From positions 1-64,000 of the forward strand of contig NZ_CAJNBJ010000021.1 of the NCBI RefSeq assembly GCF_905220995.1: DNA of 64,000 nt. Direction: 5' to 3'. Positions 50,293 through 59,337 of this stretch are shown piece by piece. How positions within the stretch are numbered: position 1 is the first letter of the stretch; the number at the start of each line of letters is the position of its first letter. The translations under genes and the position numbers were made by a program. Under the pieces are notes generated by a model. It had not been told where the DNA came from. It was given only the letters and a program-made list of their open reading frames with translations, and made no database searches. This DNA comes from Nitrospira defluvii (GTDB lineage Bacteria > Nitrospirota > Nitrospiria > Nitrospirales > Nitrospiraceae).

Positions 50293-51582
50293 TCACAGCG
50301 TTTCAGGACGCTGATATACAGTCATCCCGGCCACCAAGGTCCGTACGACCTGCCCCTTCAGCACCCAGCCCGCAAACGGTGTATTGCGGCTTTTGGATCG
50401 AAACCGTTCGGGATCCACTGTCCAGGACGCTTCAGGGTCGATCACCGTCACGTCGGCCGCGGCACCCGGCTCGAGCGTCCCCCTCGGCAGACCCAAGACC
50501 GCGGCCGGAGCGCTGGTCAAACAGGTCATCGCGCGCTGCAACGTCACTCTTCCTTGCTGGACGAGCCCCAGGGTCAATCCGAGGGCGGTTTCCAACCCGA
50601 TGACGCCGAAGGGCGCCCAATCCATTCCCCACTGTTTCTCGTATTCCGCATGCGGGGCATGGTCCGTCGCGATCGCGTCGATGGTGCCATCCGCCAAACC
50701 CTCGATGACCGCGGCACGATCCCGCTCACGCCGTAAGGGGGGATTCATCTTGGCATTGGCTCCATACGTAGGGACTGCGTCGTCCGTAAGCGTAAAGTGA
50801 TGCGGGCTTACTTCCGCCGTGATCCGTACTCCATCCATCTTGGCCTTTCGCACCATCTCGACTCCGTCTGCCGTACTCAGATGCGCGATGTGCAGCCTGA
50901 CACCGGTGTCCCTTGCCAACCGGATGTCGCGGGCGATCATTCGGTACTCCGCATCACCGGGCATGCCCCGCCACCCCATGGCCCGAGACACCGGCCCGTC
51001 GTTCATGCATCCGCATCCCGATGACCTCGTGTCTTCGCAATGGTCGATGACCGGCATATCCAATTCGGCGGCAGACTGCATCGCCCGCCGCATGATCTCC
51101 TCGCCCATGACGGGCCGGCCGTCGTCGGACACCGCCACACACCCGGCTTGTTTCAGTGCGCGAAAATCGGCGAGTTCGCGGCCCGCCGACCCCAGCGTGA
51201 TGGCTCCAATCGGATGGACATGGGCAGAGGCCGTGGTTTTCGTCCGTTCGATGATCCAAGCAGTCACAGCGATGTCATCGTTGACCGGATTCGTATTCGG
51301 CATGCAACAGACCGTGGTAAACCCACCCGCCACCGCGGCGGCAGTTCCGGTGGCAATCGTCTCCTTGTATTCAAACCCCGGCTCCCGAAGGTGTGCGTGG
51401 AGATCGACAAAACCCGGCACCACCAGCAATCCCTCTGCATCGATCCTGGTCACGTGCCGTAGATCAGTACGCTTGGCCAGCCCTGCCTGCACAGCCATGA
51501 CTCTTCCTTCGCCGATCAAGACATCGGCCTCGCCCACGTAATGACCTGGGTCCAATACTCGTCCGCCATGAACCAGCATCAT
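50293..51582 (-). CDS. pyrC: Dihydroorotase (class I type)
   Basis: A 429-aa amidohydrolase closing carbamoyl-aspartate to dihydroorotate in pyrimidine synthesis. Metal-site motifs are intact: FVDLHAHLREPGFEYKE, CCMPNTNPV, SDDGRPV, PVIDHCED, IAHLST and AIATDHAPH. It starts MM at 51582, overlapping the stop of the Tpx-like gene. A second pyrC inside Zur regulons is known in pseudomonads; this copy fits that pattern, though the rest of the genome is not visible. Confidence 0.92.
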   Translation of the reverse strand: MMLVHGGRVLDPGHYVGEADVLIGEGRVMAVQAGLAKRTDLRHVTRIDAEGLLVVPGFVDLHAHLREPGFEYKETIATGTAAAVAGGFTTVCCMPNTNPVNDDIAVTAWIIERTKTTASAHVHPIGAITLGSAGRELADFRALKQAGCVAVSDDGRPVMGEEIMRRAMQSAAELDMPVIDHCEDTRSSGCGCMNDGPVSRAMGWRGMPGDAEYRMIARDIRLARDTGVRLHIAHLSTADGVEMVRKAKMDGVRITAEVSPHHFTLTDDAVPTYGANAKMNPPLRRERDRAAVIEGLADGTIDAIATDHAPHAEYEKQWGMDWAPFGVIGLETALGLTLGLVQQGRVTLQRAMTCLTSAPAAVLGLPRGTLEPGAAADVTVIDPEASWTVDPERFRSKSRNTPFAGWVLKGQVVRTLVAGMTVYQRPETL

Positions 51583-52151
51583 GAGTGACGGCCGATCGCG
51601 CTCCGTTCGACCGTCATCAGACACCGAGCGGCGTCCCGCAGGAACTGAGTCACTTCGACCGACCTCATCTGATCCGTCGGTACCTCGCTCTTCAGGAACA
51701 CTCCCTCTCGCAGGAGGAACAACCCATGCGCAATACGACGGTGCCCCTCCACGCCGACGCCGAACGCGGTCACGAACGCCTCACGACTCGCAGCATCCGC
51801 AGAGCACAACGAATAGCCGGCAGCCTGGATGTTCGGATGGAACTGATCGACCTCCTGCCAATGGCTCTCGTGATCCGCCGAGATGTGCACGATTCGCAGC
51901 TGTTCGGATAGAGCACGGCCTCGTTCCTCCAAATCGACGATCTGTGAGAGGCAGGCATGCTTGTGAATGTTCGGAAGGGTCGAGACCACGATCACGCCTC
52001 GGCAGAGATCTTCGGCCGTGAGCGGACGGTCCGCACGCCTGGCGGCCGGAACCACGAACTTTCCCCGAAGCCGCTCTCCGGGTGCGGGGACGATTCCCGT
52101 TAAATGGATGGTCTGCGTGCCCAGTTGCGCCTGCCTTCTCGTCGAGTCCAT
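51579..52151 (-). CDS. Tpx-like peroxiredoxin/thioredoxin-fold protein, 190 aa
   Basis: ATG 52151 has GAGGAGG before it. The fold follows thiol peroxidase: VIVVSTLPNIHKHACLSQIV with the candidate peroxidatic Cys, RIVHISADHESHWQEVD, then SADAASREAFVTAFGVGVEG. A classical Tpx has T-x-x-C; here it is H-K-H-A-C, so activity is uncertain. It may protect cysteine- or metal-dependent proteins. Coupled to pyrC (4-bp overlap). Confidence 0.7.
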   Translation of the reverse strand: MDSTRRQAQLGTQTIHLTGIVPAPGERLRGKFVVPAARRADRPLTAEDLCRGVIVVSTLPNIHKHACLSQIVDLEERGRALSEQLRIVHISADHESHWQEVDQFHPNIQAAGYSLCSADAASREAFVTAFGVGVEGHRRIAHGLFLLREGVFLKSEVPTDQMRSVEVTQFLRDAARCLMTVERSAIGRHS

Positions 52152-52167
52152 GCCCGCCTCCTCGCCA

Positions 52168-52974
52168 TCAATGCGGCAACATCGTGAGCGCCCCGATTGT
52201 GACCATTCCCGCAATCATCATGGCGAATTGCCACAGGCCCTTGGCGGCGCCGACACGCCCGTGCAACCCCGGCACCAAATCCGCGAGCCCGATGTAGAGG
52301 AAGCTGGCAGCCGCCACGCTGAGCGCGTAGGGCACAATCGCTTCTGCATACCCGAGCCCCCCATAGGCGATCACCACCCCGACGAGGGTGCCCAACCCCG
52401 AGACCGTGTTCCAGAAGAACGCCCGCCAGCGGGAAAACCCGCTGGAAAGAAGGATCGTGAAATCGCTTAACTCTTGCGGCACTTCATGCCCCAGCACCGC
52501 AAGCGTCGTCACGAGACCAAGTCCTGGAGACGCCACACAGGCGGCACCAATGGCGATGCCGTCCGCGATGTTGTGAACCCCGTCGCCGATCAACACGAGC
52601 ATCCCGGTCTTCTTCGCGATCCCATGGGCGTGACCATGGTCATGCCTTGAAGAATGCGGCTCGTGGCCGGACTCGTCCCCGTGCGCGTGCCGCCAGATCA
52701 CCGTCCACTCCAGGATGAAAAACAACACCAATCCGGCCAGCAAGGAGAGGCCCACTTCAAGAATCGGAATATGTTCCAGCGCCTCGGGAATGAGGCCGAT
52801 AATCGCGGTGGCTAACATCGTCCCGGTCGCGTAACTCAGGAGGTACGGCATCGCGCGGTGCCGCCATCCATCGGAGATGAACAGCACGAGACAGGCCGGG
52901 ATCAAGGCACCCAGACTTCCGAGAAGCCCCATCAGAACGGCAAATCCCCAGGTCGGCTCGGCGGGGACCATCAT
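52168..52974 (-). CDS. ZIP-family metal (zinc) transporter
   Basis: 268 aa from ATG 52974 (GGAGGG before it). Eight membrane segments are predicted. The His-rich loop reads HAHGDESGHEPHSS and HDHGHAHG. TM4 has DGVHNIADGIAIG and TM5 GHEVPQELSDF, the binuclear metal site of ZIP transporters. It imports zinc or a similar divalent metal across the inner membrane. Its place in this operon is the strongest functional hint for zinc. Confidence 0.93.
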   Translation of the reverse strand: MMVPAEPTWGFAVLMGLLGSLGALIPACLVLFISDGWRHRAMPYLLSYATGTMLATAIIGLIPEALEHIPILEVGLSLLAGLVLFFILEWTVIWRHAHGDESGHEPHSSRHDHGHAHGIAKKTGMLVLIGDGVHNIADGIAIGAACVASPGLGLVTTLAVLGHEVPQELSDFTILLSSGFSRWRAFFWNTVSGLGTLVGVVIAYGGLGYAEAIVPYALSVAAASFLYIGLADLVPGLHGRVGAAKGLWQFAMMIAGMVTIGALTMLPH

Positions 52975-53016
52975 GCGAATGCCCTCCAACCCCGCATGCC
53001 CTGTAATATAAAGACG

Positions 53017-53565
53017 TTATGCGTCGACATGCGGCTCCTGTTCATCTCGCACCCTCGGCAGCAGCTCCACCAGATTGCAGGGCCGATGCTGGATGTCCAA
53101 CTGGGGCAGGATGATCTGCTCCATGCCGAGCCGGCAGGCCCCGGGACTTCCGGGAAGCAGAAACACAATCGTGTCGACACACACGCCGGCATCGGCCCGC
53201 GACTGAATCGTCGAGGTACCGATTTCCCCATAACTCAACCAGCGAAACAGTTCACCGAACCCGGGAATTGGTTTGGTGAACAGGGAGCGAACGGCATCCG
53301 GCGTGACATCGCGTCGCGTGACGCCGGTTCCTCCCGTCACGATCACAAAATCGATCATGGGGTTCGCCACCCACCGGGCGACGGTCGATCGAATGGTCTC
53401 AAAATCGTCCTTGCACAACTGTCGGTCGGCGAGGCGGTGACCTGCCTGGGTCAGTCGATCGACGATCGTATCGCCACTCCGATCCTGCTCCAGCGTCCGA
53501 CTGTCCGACACCGTCAGTACCGCCACATCCACAGGAGCCGCCACCCTTGTAATCGTCGCCGTCAT
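53017..53565 (-). CDS. moaB: MoaB-like molybdenum-cofactor adenylyltransferase
   Basis: 182 aa from ATG 53565. The MoCF-biosynthesis fold is clear: [54 protein letters not shown] and [15 protein letters not shown]. It adenylates molybdopterin in the MogA/MoaB step. Why it lies in a zinc-related operon is unclear. Its start overlaps the stop of the upstream 117-aa gene by 4 bp. Confidence 0.92.
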   Translation of the reverse strand: MTATITRVAAPVDVAVLTVSDSRTLEQDRSGDTIVDRLTQAGHRLADRQLCKDDFETIRSTVARWVANPMIDFVIVTGGTGVTRRDVTPDAVRSLFTKPIPGFGELFRWLSYGEIGTSTIQSRADAGVCVDTIVFLLPGSPGACRLGMEQIILPQLDIQHRPCNLVELLPRVRDEQEPHVDA

Positions 53566-53915
53566 GATTCGGTGTCCTTTCCCTCCGTGAGTGCATCCTG
53601 CAGCACCGCGCTTAAATGCCTGGCCTCCGAGAACCTCACCGACCACCTGGTGCTGCCTTCACGATCCCCGACTTCGTCCAACAGATGCCGGATCGCATCT
53701 GCCAGGGCCGCCGCTTCCGCCGAATGCATCAGCCCGGCAAAGGACACTTCTGCCGCCTGCGCCAGGTCCCAGGCCCGTTGATACAACACGACCAGCGGCA
53801 ACATGGAGGCCGTTCGGCCATCTCGGATCTGGGCTGTGTCCAGCGCCAGTTCCCCTGCCCGCAACTCCGGCCGCTCCGGTATCAGGCGAGCCAGGTCCAT
53901 CTGATTGTCATCCAT
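53562..53915 (-). CDS. Hypothetical protein, 117 aa
   Basis: ATG 53915 follows GAGGTG. It is a helical, acidic protein ([40 protein letters not shown]) without Cys, signal or membrane segment. It overlaps by a single base its upstream neighbour's stop and by 4 bp the moaB start, so it is translationally coupled in both directions. No family was recognised. Confidence 0.65.
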   Translation of the reverse strand: MDDNQMDLARLIPERPELRAGELALDTAQIRDGRTASMLPLVVLYQRAWDLAQAAEVSFAGLMHSAEAAALADAIRHLLDEVGDREGSTRWSVRFSEARHLSAVLQDALTEGKDTES

Positions 53916-54205
53916 CACCACACCTCATGTTGTGAGAGCTCGATCACCCGCATCTTGACCACCCCGTTTTCTCCGAACGACATGCAACGGCGCAGCGGCA
54001 TCCAGATGCCGTTCACCTCCAAATACTCGTTGACGTAACTCTCCATTCCCACGACCGATTGCCCATCCTCGTTCAACGTCACGTGCGCCCGATAACCGGC
54101 AAACGAGGCCGGCCACTTGTACATGCGGCTGTGCGCATCTTTCACCAGCAGGCGCGCAGCAGGATCATCGACCAAGGTTTGTCCTTTGCTCTCCACCGGC
54201 GTCAT
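53915..54205 (-). CDS. DUF3386-like protein, short form, 96 aa
   Basis: ATG 54205 with GAGGGAGGG upstream. The stretch LLVKDAHSRMYKWPASFAGY, then RAHVTLNEDG resembles the start of DUF3386 proteins (x-N-R-Y-x-W-x-x-F-P-G-Y). Those proteins are usually about twice as long, so this is a short version. The function is not known. Confidence 0.5.
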   Translation of the reverse strand: MTPVESKGQTLVDDPAARLLVKDAHSRMYKWPASFAGYRAHVTLNEDGQSVVGMESYVNEYLEVNGIWMPLRRCMSFGENGVVKMRVIELSQHEVW

Positions 54206-54218
54206 GACCGTCCCTCCC

Positions 54219-55235
54219 TCATTGCGACACTCGCTTTCCGGCCGGACGACGACGCACCACCCGCCGCCTCGGCCACACGAGACAACGCTCCAGCCCCTCC
54301 AGAAACCGCTGCCAAGCCACCCGCCGGCCGATCACCACAATCTTCGCCTGCGACTGCTTCACACCCTGGTACGGCGCAATCGATAACGATCCCATCACCC
54401 ACTGCACCTCCTGCATCCCCTGGCGCCCCTGAACTCTGACGTATCCCTTCAGGCGCACCACGGAACGTTGATATCGCCTCAACCAGCGCCCCAGCCGATC
54501 CGGCTCGAACGGCCGCAGGATTTTGAAGCTGCCGCTCCGGTATCCCGCCGTTGATTCCTTGATCGTACCGGTGACTATCTGTGCCACGCGCCTTCCCGCC
54601 GGCCGCTCCAACAGTCGATCGATCGGGACATCGGCATGTATTGCCCTGACAATGCGGGCTGCGGGATTGACCGATCTGACTCGCCGCTCCACGAGTGCGG
54701 CCTGCCGGTCGTCGATCTGGTCGAGTTTGTTGAGGACGACCGTGTCGGCTTGTTTCAGATGATCGTCCGCCGCCGGCCAGTATGCGCCGAGCTTCAGGAA
54801 TCGCGGCGCGTCGACCATCACGATCACCGAGGCCAACCGGGCCCTAGCTGAGTGCTGCGCCAGTGCCTTCTCAATGCCGACCACCACCTGGCCGGTGTCC
54901 GCCAAGCCGGTGGTCTCGACGAACAGCGGAGCACCCTGCGTCTTTTTCAGAAGATGGCCGACCTTCTCGGTGAATGCTCCCGACAGGTCGCAGCAAATAC
55001 ACCCGCTCAGCAAGGACTGTAGCTCGATGTCATTTGACCGGGGATGGTCATGCAGGAGAGCCCCGTCGACATCGACTTCCCCGAACTCGTTCATCAGCAC
55101 GGCCGGCTTGATGCCACGCTCCAACTCATGGGCCAGCGCCCGTTTCAGCAACGTGGTTTTCCCGCTACCGAGAAAACCGGCGATCACATAGACCGGGGAA
55201 CCGGAGGCTCTGACTTGTGCGGCCTTAGTGGGCAT
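54219..55235 (-). CDS. COG0523/CobW-family GTPase (metallochaperone), copy 3
   Basis: 338 aa from ATG 55235 (GAGGAG before it). Motifs are intact: P-loop GFLGSGKT 20-27, CICC 79-82, FVETTGLADTGQ, and VVLNKLDQID as NKxD. The C-terminal domain is short and Arg-rich (VWPRRRVVRRRPAGKRV). It is predicted to move metal to a partner using GTP. Its start overlaps the upstream 92-aa gene by 11 bp. Confidence 0.9.
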   Translation of the reverse strand: MPTKAAQVRASGSPVYVIAGFLGSGKTTLLKRALAHELERGIKPAVLMNEFGEVDVDGALLHDHPRSNDIELQSLLSGCICCDLSGAFTEKVGHLLKKTQGAPLFVETTGLADTGQVVVGIEKALAQHSARARLASVIVMVDAPRFLKLGAYWPAADDHLKQADTVVLNKLDQIDDRQAALVERRVRSVNPAARIVRAIHADVPIDRLLERPAGRRVAQIVTGTIKESTAGYRSGSFKILRPFEPDRLGRWLRRYQRSVVRLKGYVRVQGRQGMQEVQWVMGSLSIAPYQGVKQSQAKIVVIGRRVAWQRFLEGLERCLVWPRRRVVRRRPAGKRVSQ

Positions 55236-55503
55236 GGTGCGGCTCCTCTCCAGTCGCCAACGCCTCGACATCCGCTTGAGACACCTCGTCGGCTGCTTTG
55301 TGGATTGTGTATTGTGTCGTTCGTCCCGGCCCTTCGAGCACCGCGATAACGGTTTCGATCGGCGGGCATCCCGGCTCACGGCACTCTAATTCCGTCACCA
55401 TCACGGTGGTCTCGTCGGACAGTGCCCACAGCCTGCGAGCCCAGGCCTTGATGCGCTCGGCCCGATCCGGAGCGATGGTACGACGCCCTCCGAACAAGTT
55501 CAT
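55225..55503 (-). CDS. Small conserved-type protein next to CobW, 92 aa
   Basis: ATG 55503 overlaps the WD40 stop (ATGA). The core VMVTELECREPGCPPIETVI contains two Cys, and the C-terminus ends in EEPHHAH, a possible metal-binding tail. I recall similar small proteins accompanying COG0523 and WD40 genes. It could be a client or adaptor for the GTPase; the function is unknown. Confidence 0.7.
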   Translation of the reverse strand: MNLFGGRRTIAPDRAERIKAWARRLWALSDETTVMVTELECREPGCPPIETVIAVLEGPGRTTQYTIHKAADEVSQADVEALATGEEPHHAH

Positions 55504-56567
55504 GACCGTCCTCCGACGCCTTCCACGGAGAACAGCGACACCACGCCGTCATTCGTGCCGGTCGCCAGCCATGTGCCGCGAAGACTCCAGGCGACCGATG
55601 ACAGTCCGCCCCACTTGTTCACTTCCTGGCTGAGAATCGGCTTCGTGGTCTGCGGCTCCCAGATACAGAGGAGGCCGTCTTCACCAACCGTCGCGACAAG
55701 CGACAGGTTGGGATGACAGGCGATCTCCTGAATCCATCCCAGATGCCCTTTGAAGAGCCGTCCTCCCGTGCCTTCGAATTTTTTCATGTTCCAGGCAACA
55801 AGCGCCGGACCGGAGGCAGTGAACAAATTGAGCCCGTTATGGTCGAATCGCACCGAAGTCACCTTCATCGGATAGCCGGACATGTGCCAGTTCTGCTCGC
55901 TGTCCGTGCGAAACAAATGCACCGAGCCGTCGAGATTTCCCGAGGCCAGATATTCTCCGCTCGGACTCACCACGAGAGACAGTAACGCGCCGTCGTACGG
56001 GAACAGCCGCACCGGTTTGTCCGTTCCCACCTTCCAGAGCCACGCACCTCCATAGCAGGAGGAAATGACACCGCCCCCATTCGGCATCCAGGACAGCGCC
56101 GACACAGTCGTTTTGTGCGCCGGCACATCCGCAACCAGCTGCGGTCTACTCGCCGCATCCACGCCCCAAATCTTGAGGCTCTTCCCTGCCGATGCCGCCA
56201 GAAAGCGCCCGTCCGGAGACCAGGCCAGATGTTCGACCCACGAACCCTGCTCTCCCACGGGAAGCACGGCTCTCTCCGCGCTTGCATCGAGGCCCCAGAG
56301 CCGGACGACGCCATCCTGCCCACCCGTTGCCAACTCGCTCCGGCTCGGATGCCAGGCGAGCGTGAGCGCCGACCGGTCATGGCCTCTGAGATCGCCGATC
56401 GGTTGCAACCTAGGCACCTGCCAGATCGAGACTTGTCCCGATGCGGAACAAGCCGCCAGCCCGGTGCCATCCGCAGAGAAGGCCACGCGATTGATGTAAT
56501 CGCCGAGCGTGGCATACCCTACCGAGCCCAACGTGATGACCGCCTTCGACTTGGCTAGACGAGGCAT
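55500..56567 (-). CDS. WD40-repeat protein, 355 aa
   Basis: About seven WD40 repeats are visible (for example [20 protein letters not shown] and [25 protein letters not shown]), enough for one seven-bladed propeller. No signal peptide, so cytoplasmic. It overlaps both neighbours, cobW copy 4 (13 bp) and the 92-aa gene (4 bp). It is likely a protein-interaction platform for the GTPases. That role is inferred. Confidence 0.9.
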   Translation of the reverse strand: MPRLAKSKAVITLGSVGYATLGDYINRVAFSADGTGLAACSASGQVSIWQVPRLQPIGDLRGHDRSALTLAWHPSRSELATGGQDGVVRLWGLDASAERAVLPVGEQGSWVEHLAWSPDGRFLAASAGKSLKIWGVDAASRPQLVADVPAHKTTVSALSWMPNGGGVISSCYGGAWLWKVGTDKPVRLFPYDGALLSLVVSPSGEYLASGNLDGSVHLFRTDSEQNWHMSGYPMKVTSVRFDHNGLNLFTASGPALVAWNMKKFEGTGGRLFKGHLGWIQEIACHPNLSLVATVGEDGLLCIWEPQTTKPILSQEVNKWGGLSSVAWSLRGTWLATGTNDGVVSLFSVEGVGGRS

Positions 56568-57526
56568 GACCGAAATCCTTTCGTCAACGCCGCGCGGTCG
56601 AGGTCTTTCCCGATAAACACCAGTTGGTTGCTGCGGGCTTCCCCCTTCTTCCAGGCTCGGTCCGCCTTGCCGTCGAACAACATATGGACCCCCTGAAACA
56701 CGAACCGCTGGTCTCGCCCTTCGACGTTCAGAATGCCCTTCATCCGGTAGATCTGCGTCCCCATGGTGGAGAGCACCTCGCGGAACCAGTCGTTGACTCT
56801 GCCCTCATCAACCGCCCCTTCTTCGACCAGCGCCACAGAGAAGACGCTCGGATCATGTTCATGGGCTTCTTCGCCGAGGAAATTCTGATCGATCTCCAGC
56901 TTCCGGCTCAGATCGAACGCACCGATGTTCAACAACCGGTTGATCTCCACCTGCGCATCCCTCGTCCGATGAATCTTCGCCATGACGTTGATCGCCTTGA
57001 TTCGAGCTTCGAGCCGATCAACCTCGGCCGACGGCACCAGATCGATCTTGTTGAGGAGGATCACATCGGCAAAAGCGACCTGCTCCTTGGCTTCTGGACT
57101 CTTGTCCAGGTGATCCCAAATATGTTTGGAGTCGACGACGGTGACGATTCCGTCGAGCGACAACCGCCGCTTCATCTCGTCGTCGACAAAGAAGGTCTGG
57201 GCCACCGGCGCAGGATCGGCCAACCCTGTCGTCTCGATCACCATGTAGTCGAATCGATCTTTTCGCTTAAGGAGGTTGCCGATGATGCGGATCAAATCGC
57301 CCCGCACCGTGCAGCAGATGCAGCCGTTGTTCATCTCAAATATTTCTTCGTCGGCGCCGATGACGAGTTGATTGTCGATCCCCACTTCGCCGAACTCATT
57401 GACGATGACCGCCACACGCTTGCCGTGTTCGGTCGTCAAAATTCGGTTCAGCAACGTTGTCTTTCCTGCGCCCAAAAAACCCGTCAGAACCGTCACGGGC
57501 ACGGGCGCCATCACATCGGTAGCCAT
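56555..57526 (-). CDS. COG0523/CobW-family GTPase (YjiA/ZNG type), copy 4
   Basis: 323 aa from ATG 57526 with GGAGG 6 bp before it; a GTG at 57532 is less likely. P-loop GFLGAGKT 16-23, metal-binding CICC 69-72, NKID, and a compact C-terminal domain ([20 protein letters not shown]). It is the most canonical of the four copies, close in style to YjiA and the ZNG1 zinc chaperones. It heads the GTPase/WD40 cluster, 204 bp after the His-rich gene. Confidence 0.92.
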   Translation of the reverse strand: MATDVMAPVPVTVLTGFLGAGKTTLLNRILTTEHGKRVAVIVNEFGEVGIDNQLVIGADEEIFEMNNGCICCTVRGDLIRIIGNLLKRKDRFDYMVIETTGLADPAPVAQTFFVDDEMKRRLSLDGIVTVVDSKHIWDHLDKSPEAKEQVAFADVILLNKIDLVPSAEVDRLEARIKAINVMAKIHRTRDAQVEINRLLNIGAFDLSRKLEIDQNFLGEEAHEHDPSVFSVALVEEGAVDEGRVNDWFREVLSTMGTQIYRMKGILNVEGRDQRFVFQGVHMLFDGKADRAWKKGEARSNQLVFIGKDLDRAALTKGFRSCLV

Positions 57527-57730
57527 ACTCACCTCCCATGAATGAAAGTCCTCAACAGAGCGCGCAGACCATGCGCGCCTTCTGCAGGAGAAGACCGAGC
57601 GCTGTTCTTCCGGGCGAAGAACAACCCAACCCCTTGAGCTCCTGCCCCACAGGAGGCGCGAGCAGGCAGCTGCCCGGTCTTCCCCTGCACAAGACGCGTG
57701 AGGGGGACCATCGGCACAACGAGACGAGTG

Positions 57731-58036
57731 TTAGAGAAGGATAGGAGGACCGCGGACGGAGACGTGAGAGCGCACAATGGAACGGTGCGGAGTCGTCAAG
57801 ACGGAGGAGGCGGACGTGATGATCTGCACCAGCGACAGGGGAGGCGCGCTGGAATGCAGGCCGGCGCTCGCCGCATGGTCCAGCCAGGCACAAGCATCCC
57901 GGTCTGAATGTTCATGCGAGGTGCCTGTCGCAAACGTATGGTCGAGTAGGAGCGGCTGGAGAGAGAACAGCAGCAGGGCATACAGAGCGACAAGCGCCCA
58001 CCGTTTCCCGGCCGTCGCAAGAGCGTTCATCGACAT
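57731..58036 (-). CDS. Small His-rich membrane-anchored protein (family member 4), 101 aa
   Basis: ATG 58036 (or 58030) overlaps the end of the Fur-type gene, so it is coupled to it. A membrane helix (WALVALYALLLFSLQPLLL) leads to DHTFATGTSHEHSDRDACAW and LDHAASAGLHSSAP, and the tail is VRGPPILL. HEHSD-x-D-x-C links it to member 1 and AWLDHAA to members 2 and 3, which ties the family together. It is encoded directly after the metal-responsive regulator. Confidence 0.7.
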   Translation of the reverse strand: MSMNALATAGKRWALVALYALLLFSLQPLLLDHTFATGTSHEHSDRDACAWLDHAASAGLHSSAPPLSLVQIITSASSVLTTPHRSIVRSHVSVRGPPILL

Positions 58037-58443
58037 TGCGGACACCAACCGAAAAATTCCAGGGAATGGCCTTCTACTGCAAACTTGGTTTGGGCTTCGA
58101 CAAGTTCCGTGAGTTTCTTGATCGGGCACAGCATGAGATCGACGATCCGACCGCACCCGCGACACTGAATGTGATGATGGTGTTCCCGCCCATGCCGCAC
58201 CTCATACCGCATCTGCCCCTCGCGCAACCCCACTGGATCGACGAGGCCCAATTCCTGGAGCATGGTCAGGTTCCGGTAGACGGTGGCAAGATCCATGTGC
58301 ACGTGGGCCTTCTTCAATCGGGCATGCACCTCAGCGGCGGTGACTGGTAGCGCGTTCGATTCCAGGATGGCCAGAATCGCCTGCCTGGGCTTCGTAAGCT
58401 TTTTCCCGCCGGCCTTCAGACTGTCAACGATTGAATCTGCCAT
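58027..58443 (-). CDS. zur: Fur-family metal regulator, probably Zur
   Basis: 138 aa from ATG 58443. The winged-helix part has KLTKPRQAILAILESNALPV and DLATVYRNLTMLQELGLV. The metal part has HGREHHHHIQCRGCGRIVDL and the C-terminal WCPQC, giving two CxxC pairs for structural zinc. A GTG at 58482 would extend the frame into the promoter and is rejected. Zinc as the signal is inferred from the downstream genes (ZIP, COG0523, zinc-free ribosomal proteins). It could instead sense iron or peroxide. Confidence 0.85.
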   Translation of the reverse strand: MADSIVDSLKAGGKKLTKPRQAILAILESNALPVTAAEVHARLKKAHVHMDLATVYRNLTMLQELGLVDPVGLREGQMRYEVRHGREHHHHIQCRGCGRIVDLMLCPIKKLTELVEAQTKFAVEGHSLEFFGWCPQCR

Positions 58444-58459
58444 CTCATTCTCGTGGTGT

Positions 58460-58474
58460 TGCAAGTGATTTGCA
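58460..58474. promoter_or_regulatory. Candidate Zur box (7-1-7 inverted repeat)
   Basis: TGCAAGT-G-ATTTGCA is a palindrome with one mismatch and the 7-1-7 geometry of Fur-family operators. It touches the -10 element of the zur promoter, so a bound repressor would block transcription of zur and the operon behind it. Confidence 0.6.
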
Positions 58475-58502
58475 TTTAACACTCATTCCAAAAACTTGTC
58501 AA
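58474..58502 (-). promoter_or_regulatory. Promoter of the zur operon
   Basis: Read on the minus strand: TTGACA (58502-58497, perfect -35), a 17-bp spacer, then TTAAAT (58479-58474) as a -10 element matching 4 of 6. The operator at 58460-58474 overlaps its downstream edge. The start codon is 30 bp further on. Confidence 0.6.
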
Positions 58503-58557
58503 GCAGGCGAGGGGCGGCAGTCGTCACGACCTCACCAACCATGGTAGGATGCGCCCG

Positions 58558-59337
58558 ATGCTGATCGACACGCATACCCATCTCGACGATGCGCGTTACG
58601 AATCGGACCGCGAGGCGATGATCTCTCGCGCGCGGCAAGCCGGCGTGGAGTCGATGATCACGATCGGCTGTGACCTCGTCACCAGCCGCTCAGCCGTTGT
58701 TCTCGCCAACCAGTACCCCTTCGTCTATGCGTCGATCGGTGTGCATCCCCACGAAGTCAAACACATCACCGCCGATTGGTATGATGAATTCCGGAAACTG
58801 GCGCACGACCGCAAGGTGGTGGCGTACGGCGAGATCGGCCTCGATTACCATTACAACCACTCCGATCCTGAACTGCAGCGCCAGCGGTTTCGCGAGCAAA
58901 TTCAGCTGGCGCGTGAGTTGACGCTCCCGGTCATCATTCACACCAGAGAGGCGCAAGACGATACGATTCGTATCCTCAAGGAAGAACGGGCGTCAGAAAT
59001 CGGCGGCGTGTTTCACTGTTTTTCGGGAGATGCCTGGCTGGCGAAGGATGCGATCGAGTTGGGATTTTATCTATCGTTCTCCGGCATTCTGACGTTCCAG
59101 AACGCCACGATGTTGCGGGACATTGCGAAGACCGTTCCAGCAGATCGGCTGCTGATCGAAACGGATTGCCCCTACCTCACGCCGGTGCCGCATCGCGGCA
59201 AGCGTAACGAGCCCGCCTATGTGAAACATGTCGCGGACCTGCTGGCTACGATCGCATCAGACGGAACCCCCGTCACGGCGGATGAGATCGGCCGGCGCAC
59301 CAGCGACAATGCCCGCCGCCTCTTCAGAATTCCCTGA
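58558..59337 (+). CDS. tatD: TatD-family metal-dependent deoxyribonuclease
   Basis: 259 aa from ATG 58558 (TAGGA before it; an ATG at 58549 is the alternative). Metal motifs are MLIDTHTHLDDARY, GVHPHEV, GEIGLDYHYN, PVIIHTREA, GVFHCFSG and LLIETDCPYLTP. The family cleaves DNA ends and acts in repair or quality control. It is divergent from zur. Its 3' end overlaps the convergent NYN gene by 14 bp. Confidence 0.95.
   Translation: MLIDTHTHLDDARYESDREAMISRARQAGVESMITIGCDLVTSRSAVVLANQYPFVYASIGVHPHEVKHITADWYDEFRKLAHDRKVVAYGEIGLDYHYNHSDPELQRQRFREQIQLARELTLPVIIHTREAQDDTIRILKEERASEIGGVFHCFSGDAWLAKDAIELGFYLSFSGILTFQNATMLRDIAKTVPADRLLIETDCPYLTPVPHRGKRNEPAYVKHVADLLATIASDGTPVTADEIGRRTSDNARRLFRIP

Noticed and set aside
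52990-53016. AT-rich TAATATAAAGACGTTATG before the ZIP gene as a Zur box
   Set aside because: It is not palindromic enough and does not match the box at 58460.
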